From contig CAUJHQ010000142.1 of NCBI GenBank assembly GCA_963204815.1, positions 1 through 50,108 on the forward strand: DNA of 50,108 nucleotides, written 5' to 3'. A program made the translations under genes and the position numbers. Below, piece by piece: positions 1 through 10,777 of this stretch. Below the pieces are notes generated by a model. That model ran no database searches, was not told where the DNA came from, and saw only the letters and a list, made by a program, of their open reading frames with translations. The DNA comes from Pseudomonadota bacterium. GTDB lineage: Bacteria > Pseudomonadota > Gammaproteobacteria > Burkholderiales > Burkholderiaceae_C. Positions within the stretch are counted from its first letter, which is position 1; each line of letters opens with the position of its first letter.

Positions 1-432
1 GCGCTGGTGTGGGCGCTGATCGCGTCGCTCTACATCGGCAACGTGATGCTGCTGGTGCTGAACCTGCCGTTGGTCGGCCTGTGGGTGAAGCTGCTGAAGA
101 TTCCGCGCCCGCCGCTGTACGCCGGCATCCTGATCTTCGCCACGGTCGGCGTCTACGGCATGCGCCAGAGCAGCTTCGACCTCTTCCTGATGTTCGGCAT
201 CGGGCTGGTGGGCGTGCTGATGCGGCGCTTCGACTTCCCGACCGCGCCGGTCATCGTCGGCATGATCCTGGGGCCGCTGGCCGAGGCGCAGATGCGCAAC
301 GCGCTGTCCATCGGCGAAGGCCGCTGGAGCGTGTTCTGGGAGCGGCCGATGTCGCTGACGCTGCTGCTCGTGATGGTGGCGGTGCTGGCGCTGCCGCGGC
401 TGGTGAAGCTGTTCGGGCGCCGCGCGCGCTGA
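1..432 (+). CDS. tctA: TctA-family tripartite tricarboxylate transporter permease, C-terminal part
   Basis: The reading frame is open from the first base of the window, so the N-terminal two thirds lie outside it. About 143 residues are visible. They hold hydrophobic membrane segments and the family-like stretches [31 protein letters not shown] and a late [15 protein letters not shown] block. These match the C-terminus of the large TctA permease, which works with TctB and a periplasmic TctC binding protein to import tricarboxylates or related organic acids. It ends in a basic tail (GRRAR). It converges on hemH with only 21 bp between the stops. The substrate cannot be told from this part. Confidence 0.85.
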   Translation, partial: ALVWALIASLYIGNVMLLVLNLPLVGLWVKLLKIPRPPLYAGILIFATVGVYGMRQSSFDLFLMFGIGLVGVLMRRFDFPTAPVIVGMILGPLAEAQMRNALSIGEGRWSVFWERPMSLTLLLVMVAVLALPRLVKLFGRRAR

Positions 433-457
433 CGCGGCCTTCGCCGGCGCGCGTCAG
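429..457. terminator. inverted repeat spanning both stop codons of convergent tctA and hemH
   Basis: CTGACGCG (429-436) and CGCGTCAG (450-457) are perfect 8-bp arms around a 13-nt G+C-rich spacer. Both stop codons lie inside the arms. There is no T tract, so it is at best a weak or Rho-assisted bidirectional 3' end structure. Confidence 0.4.
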
Positions 458-1545
458 GCCTGCGCGCCGAGCGCGAGCGCGCGTTCGCGCTGCGCCGCCA
501 GCGCCGCCGCGTCGGCGACCGGCGACATCGGCCAGCCGGCCATGTGGCGTTCGGCGACCGCGGTGAGCGCGTCCAGCCAGGCCGGCTGGTCGTTCAGGCA
601 CTCGATGTAGCCGAAGCGTTCGCCGCCGCTCTCCAGGAAGGCTTCGCGCACTTCCTGGTTGATCTCCTCCAGCGTCTCGAGGCAGTCGCCGGCGAAGCCC
701 GGGCACATGACGTCGACGCGCTTGACGCCGGCGGCACCGAGCGCACGCAGCGTCGGCTCGGTGTACGGCTCCAGCCACTGCGCCTTGCCGAAGCGGCTCT
801 GGAACGTGACCATCAGCTGGTCCTTCGTGAGGCCCAGGCGTTCGCCCAGCAGGCGCGCGGTCTTGTGGCACTGGCAGTGGTACGGGTCGCCGAGCAGCAG
901 CGATCGGTGCGGCACGCCGTGGAAGCTGAGCACCAGCTTTTCGCCGCGGCCCTGCGCCTGCCAGTGCGCGCGCACGCGCTCGGCCAATGCGCCGATGTAG
1001 CCGTCGTCGTCGTGGTACTCGTTGACGAAGCGCAGCTCCGGCAGGCGGCGCGCGCCCAGGCCCCAGGCAAAGACGGCGTCGGCCACGCTGGCGGTGGTGG
1101 CCGCCGCGTACTGCGGGTACAGCGGCAGCACGAGCACGCGCGTGGCGCCCTCGGCGCGCAGGGCGTCCATCACCGACGCGACCGAAGGCGAGCCGTAGCG
1201 CATCGCCGCGCGCACCACGACCTGGTGGCCCCTTGCAGCCAGCCGCTCGGCGACACCGCGCGCCTGGCGTTCGGTCCACACGGCCAGCGGCGAGCCCTCG
1301 GGCGTCCAGATGCTGGCGTACTTCGCGGCCGACTTCGCCGGCCGCGTGCGCAGGATGATGCCGTGCAGGATCGGCCACCACACGAGGCGCGGGATCTCGA
1401 CGACGCGCGGGTCGCTGAGGAACTCCGCGAGGTAGCGGCGCAGCGCCGGCGCGGTCGGCTCGTCGGGCGTGCCCAGGTTGACGAGCAGCACGGCCGTGCG
1501 CTCGACGCTGCCGTGGCGGAACCCGGGTTCGGGGCGGTAGGTCAT
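454..1545 (-). CDS. hemH: ferrochelatase (protoheme ferro-lyase)
   Basis: A protein of 363 residues, the usual length for bacterial ferrochelatase. It inserts Fe2+ into protoporphyrin IX as the last step of protoheme synthesis, at the cytoplasmic face of the membrane. The N-terminal VLLVNLGTPDEPTAPALRRYL block, the catalytic His in LSFHGVPHR, the GDPYHCQC segment and the late GFAGDCLETLEEI acidic motif are all visible. The ATG at 1545 overlaps the stop of the upstream receiver gene by 4 nt (ATGA), which points to translational coupling. The chosen start matches the family N-terminus; the frame stays open far upstream only because of the G+C content. Confidence 0.97.
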   Translation of the reverse strand: MTYRPEPGFRHGSVERTAVLLVNLGTPDEPTAPALRRYLAEFLSDPRVVEIPRLVWWPILHGIILRTRPAKSAAKYASIWTPEGSPLAVWTERQARGVAERLAARGHQVVVRAAMRYGSPSVASVMDALRAEGATRVLVLPLYPQYAAATTASVADAVFAWGLGARRLPELRFVNEYHDDDGYIGALAERVRAHWQAQGRGEKLVLSFHGVPHRSLLLGDPYHCQCHKTARLLGERLGLTKDQLMVTFQSRFGKAQWLEPYTEPTLRALGAAGVKRVDVMCPGFAGDCLETLEEINQEVREAFLESGGERFGYIECLNDQPAWLDALTAVAERHMAGWPMSPVADAAALAAQRERALALGAQA

Positions 1546-1916
1546 CGGGCGGGCGGCAGGCGTTCGAGGTCGGCCAGCAGTGCGCCCACGTCGACCGGCT
1601 TGGCCCAGCAGCCGTCGAAGCCGGCGGCGCGCGCGGCTTCGCGCACGTCGGCCGGGTCCTCGGCGCTGCACAGGAAGGCCGGCACCTCGGCCAGCCCGGC
1701 CTCGGCGCGCAGCGCGGCGAGCAGCGCGTAGCCGCTGGTGTCGGGCAGGTGGAGGTCGATCACCAGCACCTCGGGGCGGAACGCGCGCGCGAGTTCGAGC
1801 GCTTCCTCGCCGCTGGCGGCGCCCTGCATCTCGAGGCCGCCGGCGACGCGGCACAGCTCCTCGAAGAGCAGCAGGTTGATACGGTCGTCGTCGACGTAGA
1901 GCAGGCGCCGGGGCAT
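1542..1916 (-). CDS. single-domain response regulator (receiver only)
   Basis: A 124-residue protein that is one CheY-like receiver domain with no output domain. The acidic pocket is D9-D10-D11 (YVDDD), the phosphoacceptor is D54 in VLVIDLHLPD, the switch Ser is S84 (FLCSAED), and the conserved Lys is K106 followed by Pro. All residues needed for phosphorylation are present. It starts 5 bp after the cyclase-FHA gene and overlaps hemH by 4 nt, so the three are probably one transcript. Its cognate kinase is not next to it. The partner and output are unknown; it may act by protein-protein contact or as a phosphate sink. Confidence 0.9.
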   Translation of the reverse strand: MPRRLLYVDDDRINLLLFEELCRVAGGLEMQGAASGEEALELARAFRPEVLVIDLHLPDTSGYALLAALRAEAGLAEVPAFLCSAEDPADVREAARAAGFDGCWAKPVDVGALLADLERLPPAR

Positions 1917-1921
1917 GGCGG

Positions 1922-2884
1922 TCAGCGCTGGCGCGGCACGAGGTCGAGCGAGGGCTGGGTGTCGCCGAAGCGCAGCACGTCGAAGTAGACGCAGGCGGAC
2001 CCGGGGTCGCGCGGCGAGCCGCCGAGGCCGATGGTGCCGCTGCCGTGCAGCGTGCACCTGCCGCGCCGCAGGCTGACGATCTCGCCATCGGCGAACTGCA
2101 CGTAGGTGCCGTTGTAGCTGAGGTCGGTCAGCTGGAAGCTGCCGCTGTGCCAGTCGACGCGCGCGTGCGAGCGCGACACGCGCGAGTCGTCGACGCAGAA
2201 CGTGGCCTGCGGGCTGCGCCCCAGCACGACCGGCATCTGCTGGCTCGCGTACGAGCGGTTGACGTCGACCCAGACCAGGCGCAGGCCGTCGGGTTCGCTC
2301 GGCTGTGCGATGTCGCCGAACTGCGTCGGCGCCATCATGTCGCTGCCGCGGCGGCCGCCGGCCACGTGCACCTGCACCGGTTCCGAGCGCCCGCGCAGCA
2401 CCAGCCGGTCCAGGCTGCGGAAGCGGGCGCGCTGCTCCAGCGGCAGGCCCTGCAGCACTTCGGCGGTGACCAGGGTCTCGTTGTCGCCGGCATGGTCGAG
2501 CAGGCGGGCCGACACGTTGACGGCGTCGCCGAAGCAGTCGCCGGCCATCTCGACGACTTCGCCGCGTGCCAGCGCGATCTGCAGCCGCAGCACGCGCAGC
2601 CCGGCCGAGGCACCGCGTTCGCTGCCGCGCGAGACGATGCCGTCGAGCACGTCGTGCATCTGCGAGGCCGACATCAGCGCCAGGCCGGGGGTGGGGAAGA
2701 CGGCCATCAGGCCGTCGCCCAGCGTCTTCACGACGTGGCCACCGGCTTCGCCGACGGTCTTGGACAGCGCCCCGACGCAGTGCGTCACGACCGAGGTGGC
2801 CTCGGCGTTGCCCAGCGTCTCGAACAGCGCGGTGCTGCCGCGCAGGTCGGCGAAGAGCACGGTGAGGTCGGAGATCTGGGTCAT
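1922..2884 (-). CDS. class III adenylate/guanylate cyclase with C-terminal FHA domain
   Basis: A soluble protein of 320 residues in two parts. Residues 1-170 are a class III cyclase catalytic domain with metal-binding D13 (LFADLRGST) and D57 (KTLGDG). K53 sits at the adenine-selecting position, D116 at the partner purine-binding position, and N123 and R127 (DAVNVSAR) at the transition-state positions. By family comparison the active site looks complete and ATP-selective, so cAMP is the likely product. Residues about 210-300 are an FHA phosphothreonine-binding domain (LGRS, SRSHAR, NGTY). No membrane segment is present. It heads an apparent operon with the receiver protein and hemH. FHA binding to a phosphorylated partner could control cyclase activity, but that is inference. 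Confidence 0.9.
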   Translation of the reverse strand: MTQISDLTVLFADLRGSTALFETLGNAEATSVVTHCVGALSKTVGEAGGHVVKTLGDGLMAVFPTPGLALMSASQMHDVLDGIVSRGSERGASAGLRVLRLQIALARGEVVEMAGDCFGDAVNVSARLLDHAGDNETLVTAEVLQGLPLEQRARFRSLDRLVLRGRSEPVQVHVAGGRRGSDMMAPTQFGDIAQPSEPDGLRLVWVDVNRSYASQQMPVVLGRSPQATFCVDDSRVSRSHARVDWHSGSFQLTDLSYNGTYVQFADGEIVSLRRGRCTLHGSGTIGLGGSPRDPGSACVYFDVLRFGDTQPSLDLVPRQR

Positions 2885-2893
2885 GACCCTGCG

Positions 2894-2918
2894 AGTTTAG
2901 TCCGCACCCTGGGCGGAC
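2894..2918 (-). promoter_or_regulatory. candidate -10 of the cyclase-FHA operon, with adjacent hairpin
   Basis: On the minus strand TAAACT (2899 to 2894) lies 9 nt before the ATG at 2884, leaving almost no leader and no clear Shine-Dalgarno sequence. Just upstream GTCCGC/GCGGAC (2900-2905 and 2913-2918) form a 6-bp hairpin that could mark the end of the rpoD transcript. No good -35 is visible. Confidence 0.35.
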
Positions 2919-2949
2919 CCGGTGGCGCCGGGCCCGCTCATCCCGCGTG

Positions 2950-5223
<2,274 letters not shown>

Positions 5224-5495
5224 GCGGGTCCTCGGGAAAGGTTCAACGGCGTTGCCATGCGCGACGCCGGCACCTCGGCAAGGCCGGGAGGGCGCGCTGC
5301 AGACATGGGGTCGCTTTGTCGAGTGACGAGCCCGGACAGCGTGGTGTCCGAGACTGTCCGGCGAGCAGTCCTTGCGGGAGAGGGTGGCCCATGCCCTGTA
5401 CCAGGGTGCCCTTGTCGAGGGTGGCCGTGCCCGGAGGTGCTGCTGTCACTCGTGCCGTTGCGGTCAGCCGCGGATTATACCGCCGCCGCCCGGTG
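5224..5495 (-). promoter_or_regulatory. dnaG-rpoD intergenic region: candidate rpoD promoter and structured leader
   Basis: No gene is seen in these 272 bp. On the minus strand a perfect TATAAT lies at 5479 to 5474. A TGACA-containing -35-like hexamer (5499 to 5494) is only 14 bp upstream, too close to be a standard partner. Transcription from here would give a leader of about 245 nt. That leader contains a perfect inverted repeat CCGGACAG/CTGTCCGG (5332-5339 and 5354-5361) and a small hairpin CCCTG-TAC-CAGGG (5394-5406). Confidence 0.5.
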
Positions 5496-7307
5496 TCAGC
5501 GTGCCTGCACCACCCGGGTGGACTTGATGGCGGCGATCTGTTCCATGATGGCCCGGTAGCGCGCGAGGTCGTCGCGCGACGGCGTGGCGGCGACGATCGC
5601 ATCGGCCTCCTGCTTGAGCAGCTGGCGCCACAGTTCGGCGACGATCTGCTGCAGGCCTTCGAGCTTGTACTCCTCGTCGCCGAGGCCGGCACGCACCCAG
5701 GCGCGCGCGGCGTCGGCCCAGGCCTGGCCTTCCATCGCGTCGTTCAGCGTCGCCCAGGTCAGCGGGCCGTGCTCCTCGAGCTGCTGCTCGAGCCAGCGCA
5801 CCACCTCGCCGTGGGTGCCGCCCAGCTCGTGCAGCATCTGGCGGTCGTCGCCGGTGAGGCGGTCCCACCAGTCGGCGTGCTGCAGCAGCAGGCGCACCGC
5901 GAAGTCCGCCGGCCCGGCCGGCGGCACGTGGATCGAGCCGCGGCGGAACAGCCGCAGCGGACCCTGCCGCTCTGCGACTTTCGGCGCGGGCTGGCGTTCA
6001 CCCCACAGCCCCTGCAGTTCGCCCAGGTCGAGGTGGGCGCGCTGCGCCAGGTCGGCGAGCACCTGGCGCTTCAGCGCGCCGTCGGGCAGCGCCTGCCAGA
6101 GCGGCCGCGCCTGCGCGAGCATGCGGGCGCGGCCCTCGGCGCTGGCGAGATCGCAGTCTTCGCCGGCCTGCTCGACGAGCTGGCGCGACAGCGGCACCGC
6201 CTGCGCGACGGCGCGCTCGAAGGCCTCGGCGCCGAGCTCGCGCACGAAGCTGTCGGGGTCGTGCTCGGGCGGCAGGAAGAGGAAGCGCACGGTGCGCAGG
6301 TCGGTGGCGTGCGGCAGCGAGGCTTCGAGCGCGCGGCCGGCGGCGCGGCGGCCGGCGGCGTCGCCGTCGAAGCTGAAGACCACCGCGTCGGTGAAGCGGA
6401 ACAGCTTCTGGACATGCTCGGCCGTGCAGGCGGTGCCGAGCGTGGCGACCGCGTTGGCGAAGCCGTTCTGCGCCAGCGCGACGACGTCCATGTAGCCTTC
6501 GACGACGAGCGCGTAGCCCTTCTCGCGCAGCGCCTGGCGGGCTTCGTGCAGGCCGTAGAGCTCGCGCCCCTTGCTGAACACCGGCGTCTCCGGCGAGTTC
6601 ATGTACTTGGGCTTGCTGTCGTCGAGCACGCGGCCGCCGAAGCCGATGACCTCGCCGCCGACGGCGCGGATCGGGAACATCACGCGGTCGCGGAACCAGT
6701 CGTAGCGGCCGCGCTCGGCATCGGGCTCGGCGTCTTCGGCATCGCGCAGGCGCACCAGGCCGGCCTCTTCGAGCAGCGGGTCGTCGTAGCGCGGGAACAC
6801 GCCGGCCAGCGTGCGCCAGCCGGGTGGCGCGTAGCCGAGCCCGAACCGCGCCGCGATCTGGCCGGTGAGGCCGCGGCCCTTCAGATAGTCCACGGCACGC
6901 GGGCTGGCTTTCAGTTGCGCGCGGTAGAAGTCGGCCGCCTTCGCCAGCACCTCCCCGATCGAGCTGCGGCGCTCGCGCAGCTTCTCGCGCCGCACCTGTT
7001 CGTCGGCACTGACCTGCTCCTCGGGCACCTGCATGCCGACGCGGCCGGCGAGGTCGCGCACCGCTTCGACGAAGGACAGCCCGAGGTGCTCGGTGAGGAA
7101 GCGGATCGCGTCGCCGGAGGCACCGCAGCCGAAGCAGTAGTAGAACTGCTTGACCGGGCTGACCGAGAAGCTGGGCGACTTCTCGGCGTGGAAGGGGCAC
7201 AGCCCCATCAGGTTGGCGCCGCCGCGCTTCAGTTCGACGTGCTGGCCCACGACGTCGGCGATGTCGACGCGCGCGAGCAGGTCCTGAATGAAGCCGGGTG
7301 GGATCAT
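5496..7307 (-). CDS. dnaG: DNA primase
   Basis: A 603-residue replicative primase that makes RNA primers for Okazaki fragments at the fork with DnaB. The N-terminal CHC2 zinc-binding domain has C37-x2-H40 and C58-x2-C61 (CPFH and CFGC). The catalytic core carries the Toprim signatures VVEGYMDVVAL and the acidic FSFDGDAAGRRA. The C-terminal part is the DnaB-interacting helical domain. The start MIPPGFIQDLL is typical of the family. The usual upstream rpsU is absent; the gene before it is a c-di-GMP protein, with a G+C-rich palindromic repeat between. The dnaG-rpoD half of the classical operon is kept. Confidence 0.97.
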   Translation of the reverse strand: MIPPGFIQDLLARVDIADVVGQHVELKRGGANLMGLCPFHAEKSPSFSVSPVKQFYYCFGCGASGDAIRFLTEHLGLSFVEAVRDLAGRVGMQVPEEQVSADEQVRREKLRERRSSIGEVLAKAADFYRAQLKASPRAVDYLKGRGLTGQIAARFGLGYAPPGWRTLAGVFPRYDDPLLEEAGLVRLRDAEDAEPDAERGRYDWFRDRVMFPIRAVGGEVIGFGGRVLDDSKPKYMNSPETPVFSKGRELYGLHEARQALREKGYALVVEGYMDVVALAQNGFANAVATLGTACTAEHVQKLFRFTDAVVFSFDGDAAGRRAAGRALEASLPHATDLRTVRFLFLPPEHDPDSFVRELGAEAFERAVAQAVPLSRQLVEQAGEDCDLASAEGRARMLAQARPLWQALPDGALKRQVLADLAQRAHLDLGELQGLWGERQPAPKVAERQGPLRLFRRGSIHVPPAGPADFAVRLLLQHADWWDRLTGDDRQMLHELGGTHGEVVRWLEQQLEEHGPLTWATLNDAMEGQAWADAARAWVRAGLGDEEYKLEGLQQIVAELWRQLLKQEADAIVAATPSRDDLARYRAIMEQIAAIKSTRVVQAR

Positions 7308-7312
7308 CGGTC

Positions 7313-7377
7313 ACCGCCGGGCCGCCCCAAGGTGACCGAGCGCCCCCTCGGGGGGCAGCGCAGCGTGGGGGTCGTCA
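7313..7377. repeat. G+C-rich palindromic intergenic repeat
   Basis: The gap between dnaG and the GGDEF/EAL gene holds GCCCCC-TCG-GGGGGC (7342-7347 and 7351-7356) within a longer C- and G-run context ending GCAGCGCAGCGTGGGGG. Elements of this look recur between genes in Comamonadaceae-like genomes (from general knowledge). The stop codon of the GGDEF/EAL gene (7375-7377) lies at its edge. It may act as a transcription end or an RNA-stability element. Confidence 0.45.
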
Positions 7378-10300
7378 TCCCCCGAGTCTAGCGACGCTGC
7401 TCTCCGGGGCCGGCGCCGGCGCGATGACGAAGACGCCGCGATAGTCCTGCACCCACTGCTGCACCAGCGCGGCCGGCGTCGGCGCCGCGATGCCGGTGCC
7501 CTGGCCGATGTCGCAGCCCAGTTCCAGCAACGTGCGCGCCTGCGCCGGGCTCTCGACGCCTTCGGCGACGACCACGCAGCCGAAGGTGCGCGCCAGGCCG
7601 ATGACGCCTTCGACGATGGCGCGGTCCTGCGTGTCGTCGAGCATGTGGTGCACGAAGGAGCGGTCGATCTTCAGCACGTCGACCGGCAACTGCTTCAGGT
7701 AGGTGAGGGTGGAGTAGCCGGTGCCGAAGTCGTCGAGCGCGAACTTGACGCCCAGCGTCCGGCAGCGCGCCAGCAGCGCCGAGGTGGCCTGGATGTCCTG
7801 GTGCGCCGCGGTCTCCAGCATCTCCAGCTCGAGGTAGGCAGCCAGCGGGTCGGCGTGGCGCGCCAGCAGTTCGGACAGCCGCTGCGCGAAATCGGGCTCC
7901 TGCAGGTGGCGCGCCGACACGTTGACGCTGACCGAGATGTCGAGCCCGTTGCGCCGCCACAGCGACAGGTGTTCCAGCGCCTGCGAGAACACCCAGTCGC
8001 CGACGCGCGACGACAGCCCGGTGTTCTCGATCAGCGGCAGGAACTGCTGCGGCGCGATCAGGCCGTGCTGCGGGTGGTCCCAGCGCAGCAGGGCCTCGAA
8101 GCCGAGCACGCGGTTCGTCCGCATGTCGACCTTGGGCTGGTAGAAGAGCACGAACTCGCCCTGGTCGAGCGCTTCCTGGACGCGGCCGATCGCCATCACG
8201 CGCTCTTCGGTGCGGCGGCGGTGCTCGGGGTCGAAGAACAGGTAGCCGTTGCGGCCGCTCTGCTTGGCGCCGTACATCGCGTGGTCGGCGTGGCGCAGCA
8301 GCGTGTCGGCGTCGCTGCGGTCGATCGGGAACACGGTGGCGCCCATGCTGGCGGTGATCTGCACCGGGTCGTGTTCGGGGTCGATCACGTAGGGCTGCGA
8401 GACGACGCGCAGCACGCGTTCCACCGCCAGCCGCGCCTCTTCGATGGTGCCGGCGCGCAGCAGCAGCACGAACTCGTCGCCGCCCAGGCGCGCGGCCGAG
8501 TCGGCCCAGGTGTCGCGGCGGCGCAGCGCGCTGCGCAGCCGGCCGGCCAGTTCGGCCAGCATGCGGTCGCCCGCGGCGTGGCCGAAGCGGTCGTTGACGG
8601 GCTTGAAGCGGTCGAGGTCGAGGTAGCAGACGACGAGCAGGAAGCCCTCGCGGTCGGCCGCCTGCATGGCGTCGTTCAGCAGCAGCGACAGCTGCACGCG
8701 GTTGGGCAGGCGGGTCAGCTCGTCGTACAGCGCCTGGCGCTCGAGGCGCTCGCGCTGGGCCTGCTGTTCGCTGATGTCGGAGATGACGAGCACGTGGTAG
8801 CGCAGGTCCTGCGCGGGCCCGTGCACGCTCGAGATGGTGGCCTGCAGCGTGCAGCTCTCGCCATCGCGGCGGCGCTCGAGCAGTTCGCCGCGCCAGCTGC
8901 CGGTGTCGCGCAGGCTGGCCCACATGGCGGCACGCTGCTGGCGCGCGATGGGGTCGGCCGGAGTCGGTCGCAGCAGCGACGGCACCGTGCCGAGCAACTC
9001 GGGGCGCGGCACGCCCAGGATCTGCGTGTAGGCCGGGTTGACGTCGAGCACGCGCAGGTCGGCGTCGGTGACGAGCAGGCCTTCGTGCAGGTGCTGGAAC
9101 AGGCTGGTGGACAGGCGCTGGCGCTCGAAGGCCTCGTGACGTTCGTCGACGTCGGCCAGCGTGGCGAGCAGGCGCGCCGGGCGGCCGTCGGTGTGGCGCT
9201 CGATGACGAGAAGCGTGGTCTCGAACCAGCGCCAGCCGGTGTCGCGCCGCATGCGCAGTTCCAGCTGCATGCGGCCGGCATTGCCGCCGGCGAGCTCTTC
9301 GATCGCCCGCTCCAGCGCGGGCCGGTCGTCGGGGTGGGCCTGCGACAGCCAGAGCGCCGGCGTCCAGCGCACGCCTTCGTCCTGCTGCGCCAGCGTGCGC
9401 CAGCCCGCGGATGCGAAGCTCTCGGCGCGCTGCAGGTGCCAGTCGGCGACGCCGAGGCGCGAGCCGTCGAGTGCCCACTCCCAGCGGTGGGCCCGCCACG
9501 AGGCTTCGACGCTCGCGCCGTGGGCCACCAGCAGGATGCCGAGCATCGACGCCACCCAGCCGGCGACCGCCACGTACAACGCCAGGCCGTGGCCCCACCA
9601 GGGAGCGTCGGCCGCCGCGCTGCCGGTGCCGACGAGTGCCACCGCGAGCAGCACGGTGCCGGTGATGGCGGTGCCGAGGCGCGCGACGATCCACAGCAGC
9701 AGCATCGGCAGCGCGAAGACGAGCAGCTTGCCCGGGGCGCTGGCCATCACGGCCGGCGACGCCAGCAGCGCGGTCCCGACCACCGCACCGGCCAGCAGCG
9801 CCAGGGCCGGCAGCAGCCGGCGCAGCGGCTGGAAGACGCCGAAGACGCGCCGGTCCAGCGTCAGCAGCGGCAGCGCCGCGAGCAGCGTGCCGATCGCCGT
9901 CGTCGCCCAGCCGCTGGCGAAGGCGCCCGCCCACGTTTCGGCGGCGAAGCGGTTCGGTGTCCAGCGCAGGGCGCTCGCGCCCACCAGGGCCATCGCCGGC
10001 GCGACAGCGCCGATGACGACGGCCGCGAGCCAGCGCACGTCCCGTGCGCGTTCGAGGCGGGCGTCGAAGCTGGCGGCGCGCAACAGGGCCACGCCGACGA
10101 GCAGCCCGCAGGCAAGCGCCGACACGGCGACGATGGCCGTGAGCGGAGGCACCGGCAGGCTGAGCAGCGCCACCAGCACGCCCGGCACACCGGCCCAGCC
10201 GATGGCCGGGCCCCAGCGCAGGCTGGCCGCCAGCGCCACGCCGGTGGGCAGCGCGACCACGCTCCACGGCGCCAGCGGCAGCGCCATCGCACCCAGGTAA

Positions 10301-10410
10301 CCGGCGATCAGGCAGGCGAGGGCGACAGCGGCCGCCTGCGTCGCGCGGGCGGTGCTCGCCTGCCAATCCGTGACCACGCGCTGCAGCGGCCGGCGAGGGG
10401 CGTTGGGCAT
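7375..10410 (-). CDS. membrane MASE1/PAS/GGDEF/EAL cyclic-di-GMP signalling protein
   Basis: A 1011-residue protein. Residues 1 to about 300 hold many hydrophobic segments and resemble a MASE1 sensor. Two PAS-like segments follow (about 320-570). A GGDEF domain comes next with intact ARLGGDEFVLLLR. The EAL domain has FEALLRW, a metal-site Glu in LELEMLETA, DDFGTGYS and LKIDRSFV. Both catalytic signatures are intact, so it could make or degrade c-di-GMP. The four residues where an RxxD product-inhibition site would sit read TWAD, so that site is lost. The protein is predicted in the inner membrane. It is upstream of dnaG on the same strand but functionally unrelated. The ligand sensed is unknown. 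Confidence 0.93.
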   Translation of the reverse strand: MPNAPRRPLQRVVTDWQASTARATQAAAVALACLIAGYLGAMALPLAPWSVVALPTGVALAASLRWGPAIGWAGVPGVLVALLSLPVPPLTAIVAVSALACGLLVGVALLRAASFDARLERARDVRWLAAVVIGAVAPAMALVGASALRWTPNRFAAETWAGAFASGWATTAIGTLLAALPLLTLDRRVFGVFQPLRRLLPALALLAGAVVGTALLASPAVMASAPGKLLVFALPMLLLWIVARLGTAITGTVLLAVALVGTGSAAADAPWWGHGLALYVAVAGWVASMLGILLVAHGASVEASWRAHRWEWALDGSRLGVADWHLQRAESFASAGWRTLAQQDEGVRWTPALWLSQAHPDDRPALERAIEELAGGNAGRMQLELRMRRDTGWRWFETTLLVIERHTDGRPARLLATLADVDERHEAFERQRLSTSLFQHLHEGLLVTDADLRVLDVNPAYTQILGVPRPELLGTVPSLLRPTPADPIARQQRAAMWASLRDTGSWRGELLERRRDGESCTLQATISSVHGPAQDLRYHVLVISDISEQQAQRERLERQALYDELTRLPNRVQLSLLLNDAMQAADREGFLLVVCYLDLDRFKPVNDRFGHAAGDRMLAELAGRLRSALRRRDTWADSAARLGGDEFVLLLRAGTIEEARLAVERVLRVVSQPYVIDPEHDPVQITASMGATVFPIDRSDADTLLRHADHAMYGAKQSGRNGYLFFDPEHRRRTEERVMAIGRVQEALDQGEFVLFYQPKVDMRTNRVLGFEALLRWDHPQHGLIAPQQFLPLIENTGLSSRVGDWVFSQALEHLSLWRRNGLDISVSVNVSARHLQEPDFAQRLSELLARHADPLAAYLELEMLETAAHQDIQATSALLARCRTLGVKFALDDFGTGYSTLTYLKQLPVDVLKIDRSFVHHMLDDTQDRAIVEGVIGLARTFGCVVVAEGVESPAQARTLLELGCDIGQGTGIAAPTPAALVQQWVQDYRGVFVIAPAPAPESSVARLGG

Positions 10411-10462
10411 CTGGGCGCTGACCGTTGGGAAGGGCGCGGTGCGGTGGCGACCAGGCGGCCGC

Positions 10463-10777
10463 TCAGAGTGCGAAGTCGGACAGCGAGCGCCCGGCGGCGA
10501 GCGCCGCTTCGAGCCAGCGCGGCTTCAGGCCACGGCCGGACCAGGTGGCCCCGGTGGCGGGGTCGCGGTACTTCGGCGGCACCTTGGCGCCGCTGCCCTG
10601 GCCGCGCTTGGGTGCGGGCAGCGGGCTGCGGCCACCGAGGTCGGCCAGCGTCAGGCCGTACTGCGCCATCAGCGCCTTGATCTGGGCGATGGCGGCGGTG
10701 CGCTCTTCGCGCTGCGCGTCGACGATCTGCTTCTCGAGTGCCGCTTTCTGCGCAAGCAGTTCGTTCAACGTGGCCAT
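10463..10777 (-). CDS. H-NS family nucleoid-associated protein
   Basis: A 104-residue protein with the two-part H-NS layout. The N-terminal helical oligomerisation region is residues 1 to about 45 (ATLNELLAQKAALEKQIVDA). A linker rich in Pro, Lys and Gly follows (about 50-66). The C-terminal DNA-binding segment (67-92) is KYRDPATGATWSGRG then KPRWL, the hallmark of betaproteobacterial H-NS homologues. It should bind A+T-rich DNA and silence transcription. A clear Shine-Dalgarno GGGGAG precedes the ATG. It stands alone between the GGDEF/EAL gene and the iron-binding protein gene. Several paralogues of this type are common per genome, so no specific symbol is given. Confidence 0.95.
   Translation of the reverse strand: MATLNELLAQKAALEKQIVDAQREERTAAIAQIKALMAQYGLTLADLGGRSPLPAPKRGQGSGAKVPPKYRDPATGATWSGRGLKPRWLEAALAAGRSLSDFAL

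Noticed and set aside
5474..5499. A complete consensus promoter for rpoD using the TGACA hexamer with TATAAT
   Set aside because: The spacer is only 14 bp, too short for a normal sigma-70 promoter; only the -10 is retained as a candidate.
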